A stretch of 7,216 bases of DNA, from assembly GCA_017853515.1 (NCBI GenBank), contig JAFMJK010000110.1:1-7216 (forward strand), read 5' to 3'. The translations under genes were made by a program, and so were the position numbers. Positions within the stretch are counted from its first letter, which is position 1. The number at the start of each line of letters is the position of its first letter. This DNA comes from Chthoniobacterales bacterium. GTDB taxonomy: Bacteria > Verrucomicrobiota > Verrucomicrobiia > Chthoniobacterales > JACTMZ01. The notes under the pieces were generated by a model. The model was not told the DNA's origin and did not search any database. It worked only from the letters and a program-made list of their open reading frames with translations. Below, piece by piece: positions 1 through 7,216 of this stretch.

Positions 1-56
1 CGATGGAAGTCGAACCCGAGGACGACAGCGCGTTGCCGGACGATCCGGAGGAATAA
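1..56 (+). CDS. 3' end of a plus-strand gene with an acidic C-terminal tail (partial)
   Basis: Reading from base 3, an open frame runs to a TAA stop at 54-56. It encodes a short, very acidic end (MEVEPEDDSALPDDPEE), with 8 Asp/Glu among 17 residues. No gene starts here with a visible ribosome binding site, so I read this as the C-terminal tail of a protein that begins left of the window, not as a small gene starting at the ATG at 3-5. The codons favour G or C in the third position, like the other genes in the window. The gene is convergent with the minus-strand aminotransferase gene. Acidic tails are common on many unrelated cytoplasmic proteins, so nothing can be said about function. The fragment is too short to exclude a chance open frame. 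Confidence 0.45.
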   Translation, partial: MEVEPEDDSALPDDPEE

Positions 57-128
57 AGGTGGTTGGCGCCGTCCCGGCGCGATTTCAGATCGGATTCAGC
101 GCGAGGGGGACATCGCGATGCACCGTTG
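57..128. other. Convergent intergenic gap with one short GC hairpin
   Basis: This 72-base gap lies between the stop of the plus-strand gene (TAA, 54-56) and the stop of the minus-strand aminotransferase gene (TGA, read from 131 to 129). A perfect 6-bp inverted repeat, GCGCCG at 66-71 and CGGCGC at 75-80 with a 3-base loop, could form a hairpin. On the plus strand it is followed by GATTTCAG, with only three T in a row. On the minus strand no T-run follows. It sits where a shared terminator for two convergent genes would be expected, but it lacks a proper U-tract in either direction, so a terminator role is only possible. Confidence 0.35.
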
Positions 129-1229
129 TCAGCGCGGCAAACACTCGGTCATCCAGCCGAGCAACTCTCCGATCGTCGCTTCGCTTTCGTCGCCCATGTT
201 GGAGACGCGGAAGGTCGTCCCTTTGATTTTGCCGTAGCCGCCGTTGATCGCGACTTTGTGCTTCTTCTTCAGGGCGGAGCAGTAAGCGGACACGTCGATG
301 TTCCTGTTGTTCTTCACGCAGACCAGCGACTTGGAGCGATAACCCTCGCGGGCGAAGTGTTCGAAGCCGTTGGCTTCGACCCAGTCGGAGACCATTTCGT
401 TCAGCTTGGCGTGGCGGGCATGGCGGTTGGCCACGCCCTCCTCGAAAATGTCGTCCAACTTCGACTGCAGGGCGTAGATGTGCCCGGTCGTCGGGGTGCT
501 CGGGGTCATGAACTTTTCCCAGTTTTTGTGGAATTCGATGAAATCGAAATAGTAGCCGCGGTCCGGCATGGTGGCGGCGCGGGTTCGGGCCCGTTCGCTC
601 GCGCTGAAGAGCGCCAGTCCCGGAGGCAAGGCCAGCGCCTTCTGGCTTCCGGTGAGCAGAACATCGATGCCCAGTTCGTCCATCGGAATCGGCACGGTCG
701 AGAAAGACGACACGCTGTCCACGATGAACATGACCTCGGGATATTTCTTCACTACCGCGGCGATGTCGGCGAGGGGATTGAGCACGCCGGCCGAGGTCTC
801 GTTGTGGATGAGAGTGACGGCATCGAAGCCGCCTTGGGAAAGTTTCTCGTCGACCATCTCGGGCAGGATGGGTTCGCCCCACTCGACCTGCAGGCCTTCG
901 GCCTGTTTGCCGCAGCGCTTGCTCACGTCGAGCCACTTGTCGGAGAACGCGCCGCACATGCAGTTGAGCACTTTCTTCTGCACGAGATTGCGGATGGCTC
1001 CCTCCATCACGCCCCAGGCGGACGAGGTCGAGAGATAGACCGGGCCCTTCGTGCCGAAGAGTTCCTGCAGGCGCGGATGCATCGACTCGTAAAGGGAGGA
1101 AAATTCGCTGCCGCGGTGGCCGATTTGCGGATGGCAGAAAGCGCGGAAAGTTTTTTCCGATACTTCCACGGGTCCGGGAATGAAGAGTTTCACGTGGCCG
1201 TCGGGCGTCAGGTTGGTCGTGTTGAGCAT
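129..1229 (-). CDS. Class V PLP-dependent aminotransferase, alanine/serine-glyoxylate aminotransferase-like
   Basis: This 366-aa protein is a fold-type I, class V aminotransferase, close in style to alanine-glyoxylate, serine-glyoxylate and serine-pyruvate aminotransferases. These move an amino group from alanine or serine to glyoxylate or pyruvate, using PLP in the cytoplasm. The N-terminus has the family's IPGPVEVS loop (17-24) and an IGHRGSEF segment (36-43). A Ser/Thr-rich turn at 67-73 (STSSAWG) is where the PLP phosphate is normally held. HNETSAG (142-148) and D171 in the VDSVSS segment match the ring-stacking and pyridine-nitrogen contacts. K197 in TGSQKALALPPG is the expected Schiff-base lysine. 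R341 (FRVSNMGD) matches the substrate-carboxylate arginine. The length is normal for the family and no catalytic position is missing. The ATG is 4 bases after the TPR gene stop, and a weak GGGA lies 11 bases upstream inside the last codons of that gene, so it is probably co-transcribed and coupled. Exact substrates cannot be assigned. A role in serine or glyoxylate metabolism is inference. Confidence 0.9.
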   Translation of the reverse strand: MLNTTNLTPDGHVKLFIPGPVEVSEKTFRAFCHPQIGHRGSEFSSLYESMHPRLQELFGTKGPVYLSTSSAWGVMEGAIRNLVQKKVLNCMCGAFSDKWLDVSKRCGKQAEGLQVEWGEPILPEMVDEKLSQGGFDAVTLIHNETSAGVLNPLADIAAVVKKYPEVMFIVDSVSSFSTVPIPMDELGIDVLLTGSQKALALPPGLALFSASERARTRAATMPDRGYYFDFIEFHKNWEKFMTPSTPTTGHIYALQSKLDDIFEEGVANRHARHAKLNEMVSDWVEANGFEHFAREGYRSKSLVCVKNNRNIDVSAYCSALKKKHKVAINGGYGKIKGTTFRVSNMGDESEATIGELLGWMTECLPR

Positions 1230-1233
1230 AAGA

Positions 1234-3632
1234 TCAGTTTTCCCAAATGAAGTGTTCGAGTCTCAGCTTGCGGGCGCGCTGTTCAAGCTCTTCGCGTTGC
1301 GCGCCGCTGGCGGATGCCATGAGGTCGTAGATGGCAACCGCGGCGGACCAATCCTTTTGTTCCTCGAGCAGGCGGGCGGCTTCGAGGCCGGCCTTGAGAA
1401 ACCAGAACTGGTCGCTGCCTTGGCTGGGAGGACGGTCGAGGATTTCGCGGTAAAGTGCGAGCGCTTTTTCCGCCTGCCCGCGCCGTGCCAGCGCGGCCGC
1501 CCGTTTGCAGGCCGCCTGATCGCGCCAGTCCGCGGGGACAGCCTCGTCCGAGGCCAGTTCCGCGTAGGCGGCGGCGGCTTCGTCCAATTTGCCCGGGTCT
1601 GCCGCGCCCAGGGCGAAAAGAATGTCCCCGCGTTCCATGCGCGCGGCGTGCCGCACCTCATCCGGCGGCTCGGACGCGAGGATGCTGTCCTGCAGCGCAA
1701 GCGCATCGGCGAATTTGCGCTGGCGGAGCAGCAGGGACGCCTGCTCGAAGCGCGCGCGGTGGCGCAGCCCGCTCTGGCCCAGGGCCAGTTCGTTGAACCA
1801 GACCAGCGCGCGGTCGGCCGCCGCCTCGCTCATGCTGCGTGCCGCGGCCTGTGCCGCGAGAAATTTGGCCAGAGCGGAGGTATTCGCATCGGGCTTCTCG
1901 GCCAACTGCGCGAGGATGGTCTCGGCCGCCGCGTGGTCGCCGCCGCGCGAATGCAGTTCGGCCAGCTTGAAGTTCACATCGGTCGCCTCCGGCGCGTCCG
2001 GGTATTTGGCCAGAAATTCCTCGCAGGCTGCGATGAGTTCGCCGCGCGCTTTGGAGCCGGCGTTGTCGGCGGTAAAAATTTCCGCCGCCTCGAGCGCTGC
2101 CGCCCGCGGAGGTGCCACCGCTTCCGGCTCGGCTGTTTTCAGAATGCGCTGCGCGGCCTCGGCCTCGCCCCGGGCCAGACGCCACTCGGCCAGCGCGAGC
2201 TTGGCTTGGAAGGCGTAGTCGGTCGACGGGGCGCGGCGCGCGAGCACCGAGAGATCGTCGATCTGTCCTTCGCGCGCCTCCGCCGCGGCGAGAAGGAATG
2301 ACCATTGGAGCATCCGGGGATCGTCCGGAGCTGTCTCGCGAAGCTTCAACTCCGCCTCCCGCGCCAGTGCCAGGTCCTCCGTGGCCAGGGCGGTGATGAA
2401 GGCGTTGGCCGCCGCCGCGGATTTGGCGGCGGACGTTCCCGCGTTGCCGGCTGCCGCGTTGAAGGCCTCATACGCGCGGCGGTTGGAGCCGGCCGCGGCA
2501 TGCGCCCGGCCGCGGAGCATATCCGTGTCATAGTCTTTTTCCGCATCCGCCGATTCCAGCAGGGTCAGGGCCTCGGCCGGTTGCCCCGCGGCGATCTTGG
2601 CTTCGGCCACCATCAATGCGGCTCGCTCCCGCGCGGCGGCGTCGAGTTCCGGCAAGGCGAGCAGTTCCTGCAGCGAGGCGAGCGCCGCTTCCGTTCCCTT
2701 TGTATCGAGGTCGAAGCGGGCCAGTTGCAGGGTCGCTTCGACGCCGCGCGGGTCGTCCTTTTTCGCGCTCCAGGAACGCAGGTCTCCCGAGGGGTCGGTG
2801 CCCGCGGCCTTTTCCAGCGCGATCCACTCTTCCATCGCGGGGCGCAGGGCGAAAGGCGTCATGCCGGCAGCGAGCGACTCGCGCAGAATCCCGCGGGCCT
2901 TGGCGCTGTCGCCCGACAGGGCGGCGGCACGCGCCGATCCGAGTCTCGCGTTGTCCCGCACGCCGGGCGGAATGTCCGGTGATTGCAGTGCGGCGTCGAA
3001 TGCGGCCATGGCCGCGGCGCCGTTATTCTCCGCGAGCAGCAGGCGACCTTCCGCCGTCTTCAATTCGGCTGGTGGCAAAAGCGATTTGGTCGCGTATTCG
3101 CGCAGCAGTGCCCCGGTTTGCGCTTGGTCCTGCATGGCGAGCGACAGCTCCAGCAGCAGGCGTGCGCGCTGCGGATCTTCCGCGGACTTTGCCGGCGCTT
3201 GGGCGAGAACCGCTCTCGCCCGCGCGGGATCTCCCGACTCCGCGAAGATGCGGGCGAGGAGCAATGCGGCTTCGGGATCGCCGGGTGCGAGCGGCTCGAG
3301 CAGTTTGATCGCCGCCGCTTTGCCGCCTTCCGCCGCGAGGGCGGCTGCGCGCAGTATTTTCCATTCGCTGTTTCCTTCCTCGCCCGACGCGTCGAGCGTG
3401 GCCAGTGCTTCGCCCGGTTGTCCCGCAGCCATCTGCAAACGCGCGAGCAGGCGCGAAAGCTCGGCGCGGCTGCCGGTTCCTTTGCGTATGGCTTCCTTGA
3501 GCGGTGCGATGGCTCCCTGCGGCACGCCGTTGCGCAAAGCGGTCTCGGCTGCGGCGCGCACCTCCTCTGTCGCCGGTTGGGCCCGCAGCGCGAGCGGCAG
3601 CGCGAACAGAAGCAGCAGAATGGTCTTGTTTT

Positions 3633-3636
<4 letters not shown>
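1234..3636 (-). CDS. Exported alanine-rich TPR-like solenoid protein, 800 aa
   Basis: The start is the ATG at 3636-3634, which overlaps the uvrA stop as ATGA. It opens a clear Sec signal peptide: KNK, a hydrophobic core (residues 6-17) and a probable cleavage after LRA at residue 19, before Q20. There is no lipobox cysteine and no later membrane helix, so a periplasmic or outer-membrane-associated location is likely. The rest is a long series of degenerate TPR/Sel1-type helix pairs. Examples are near residues 57-83, 91-117, 121-147, 226-256, 297-327, 335-362, 369-395, 474-503, 552-580, 623-655, 662-693, 706-733 and 745-775, often with the A-x-x-x-G-(Q/D)-x-x-x-A-x-x-x-L spacing. Alanine content is very high and there are only two cysteines (C538, C710). 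The end, RKLRLEHFIWEN, is less repetitive and may be a capping helix. TPR proteins of this kind usually scaffold protein complexes (compare the CpoB/YbgF and BamD families), but no enzyme domain is visible and no partner can be named. The same frame stays open upstream into uvrA to 4626, but that part is uvrA read out of frame. Confidence 0.88.
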
Positions 3637-6533
<2,897 letters not shown>

Positions 6534-6640
6534 GGAGAACCGGCAAGAATAAGGCGGTGCCGTGCACTGCGGGAAGGGGAATGTCGGCCCCGGCTCGCTT
6601 CCGGAACCAGCAGGAAAGAGAATTCGCCGCGGGCGACTTG
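6534..6640 (-). promoter_or_regulatory. Gap upstream of uvrA, probable site of its promoter
   Basis: This 107-base gap separates the jelly-roll gene stop from the uvrA GTG and is the only room for a uvrA promoter outside coding sequence. On the minus strand a TATTCT (6551-6546) lies 12 bases before the GTG and resembles a -10 box, but no convincing -35 box lies about 17 bases further up. If it were used, the leader would be only a few bases long, which fits the missing Shine-Dalgarno sequence. I saw no clear palindromic SOS box of the CTGT-N8-ACAG, GAAC-N4-GTTC or TGTTC-N4-GAACA kind, so LexA control of this uvrA is not supported by the visible sequence. Confidence 0.3.
6613..6636 (-). terminator. 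Weak candidate terminator after the jelly-roll gene
   Basis: Five bases after the TGA of the upstream gene, the minus strand can form a hairpin TCGCC-CGC-GGCGA (6636-6624) with a 5-bp stem. It is followed by the pyrimidine-rich stretch ATTCTCTTTCC. The position and shape suit a Rho-independent terminator, but the stem is short and the T-run is broken by cytosines, so it would be weak at best. If it works, it separates this gene from the uvrA unit. Confidence 0.3.
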
Positions 6641-7216
6641 TCAGCCCTGCGGGACGAGTTTGAGGTCGTCGAGATAGAGGAAGCCGTCGGTGTCGGTCAG
6701 TTCGAAACTGATTTCCACGAGGGCATCGGAGGTGAGCTTCTCTTTGTTCAGATCGCGTTGGTTTTTGAACGCGATTTTGAAGTCTTTGCTCACGGTCGAC
6801 CAAGTTCCCGAGGCCCGGAAGTCCGACGATGACCGGTCGGAGTCCACGATCCGGTTTCTTATTCTCTCTACGGCACCGCGCTCGCCGCGGACGAGGCGGT
6901 CTTCGCCGAGTTGTTTGCGGGCGAGCCAGCTGACGGTGCAGGTGGCATTGGCCACTTTGTTGCCTTTGGTTTGGAAGCTCAGCTTGTAGGTCTTGCCGAT
7001 TTCCAGTTGCACGTTCTGGCGGAGTAAGAAGAAGTTGGAGGGCGCGCCTGTGCTGCGTTGCTCACCGCTCGCCGAGTAGATCGCATAGCCGGACTCCTGC
7101 CCGCCTGTTCGGTCAAACGCCGAGGTCGCGGGAAGAACGACGCGGGGGGAACCGGGGGGCGCCGTGTAGCCGAACTTGAGGGCGCGGGTCCCCTCCACCG
7201 GCTGCGCTCCCGGATC
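6641..7216 (-). CDS. C-terminal part of a probable secreted protein with a jelly-roll, CBM-like domain (partial)
   Basis: The frame is open to the right edge of the window and ends in TGA at 6643-6641, giving 191 visible residues. The first in-frame GTG (7198) is not a credible start, because the residues before it (DPGAQP) continue the same domain. The visible part has alternating beta-strand character and several family-like marks of a carbohydrate-binding jelly roll of the CBM4/9 or discoidin type. Near its start is VEGTRALKFGY, in the position of the usual 'G-(S/T)-x-A-L' strand. In the middle are VQLEIGKTYKLSFQTKG and WSTVSKDFKI. At the end is the FLYLDDLKLVP strand, typical of the last strand of such domains. 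There are no cysteine pairs (one Cys only) and no membrane anchor or PEP-CTERM sorting signal at the C-terminus. Such domains usually sit at the end of secreted or cell-surface proteins and bind glycans or other ligands, but the ligand and any catalytic domain lie outside what can be seen. The domain assignment is by style, not by a certain match. Confidence 0.6.
   Translation of the reverse strand, partial: DPGAQPVEGTRALKFGYTAPPGSPRVVLPATSAFDRTGGQESGYAIYSASGEQRSTGAPSNFFLLRQNVQLEIGKTYKLSFQTKGNKVANATCTVSWLARKQLGEDRLVRGERGAVERIRNRIVDSDRSSSDFRASGTWSTVSKDFKIAFKNQRDLNKEKLTSDALVEISFELTDTDGFLYLDDLKLVPQG

Noticed and set aside
66..80. GCGCCG-TCC-CGGCGC hairpin as a firm bidirectional terminator
   Set aside because: The stem is perfect but only 6 bp and neither strand has a following T-run, so I list it only as part of the gap description.
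63..1250. A 395-codon plus-strand open frame over the aminotransferase gene
   Set aside because: It is the antisense shadow of a clear class V aminotransferase and matches no family that I recognise.
1180..2301. A 373-codon plus-strand open frame over the 3' part of the TPR gene, and similar ones at 2305-2982 and 2597-3778
   Set aside because: These are Arg/Gly/Ala-rich shadows with mutual overlaps and no domains. The minus-strand frame has a signal peptide and regular helix repeats.
6534..6640. An SOS (LexA) box upstream of uvrA
   Set aside because: I looked for CTGT-N8-ACAG, GAAC-N4-GTTC and TGTTC-N4-GAACA patterns and found no convincing match.
6534..6803. N-terminal extension of UvrA to an ATG at 6803
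   Set aside because: The extra 90 residues are basic and unlike any UvrA, and they overlap the coding sequence of the jelly-roll gene. UvrA homology begins at the GTG at 6533.

Overview
The window is GC-rich, about 60 to 65% by eye, and almost fully coding. It looks like a piece of a chromosome from a free-living Gram-negative bacterium. My best guess is Verrucomicrobiota (Opitutales-like). This rests on the style of the proteins: an alanine-rich secreted TPR protein whose signal peptide ends LRA|Q, a jelly-roll carbohydrate-binding-like domain, and a UvrA variant with one degenerate zinc module. It is an impression, not a phylogeny. I see no mobile element, CRISPR array, tRNA, rRNA or phage gene.

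Layout from left to right. Positions 1-56 hold the last codons of a plus-strand gene with an acidic C-terminus, which runs toward the rest of the window. A 72-base convergent gap follows. All remaining genes are on the minus strand, so they are transcribed from right to left. In transcription order they are: the 3' part of a gene for a probable secreted or surface jelly-roll protein (7216-6641, cut by the right edge); a 107-base gap; uvrA (6533-3633, GTG start, 966 aa); a gene for an 800-aa exported TPR-like solenoid protein (3636-1234); and a class V PLP-dependent aminotransferase (1229-129).

uvrA, the TPR gene and the aminotransferase gene form one tight unit. The uvrA stop and the TPR start share ATGA, and only 4 bases separate the TPR stop from the aminotransferase start. 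The three products act in different places (nucleotide excision repair in the cytoplasm, an envelope or periplasmic scaffold, and amino-acid/glyoxylate metabolism). The grouping therefore probably reflects shared expression rather than one pathway.

The most notable observation is in UvrA. Both halves of its first zinc module appear to have been replaced together by metal-free [D/N]PxTG turns, while the other two zinc modules, both ATPase sites and the UvrB-binding region are intact. I found no strong evidence for a new multi-gene system here. The remaining findings are modest.
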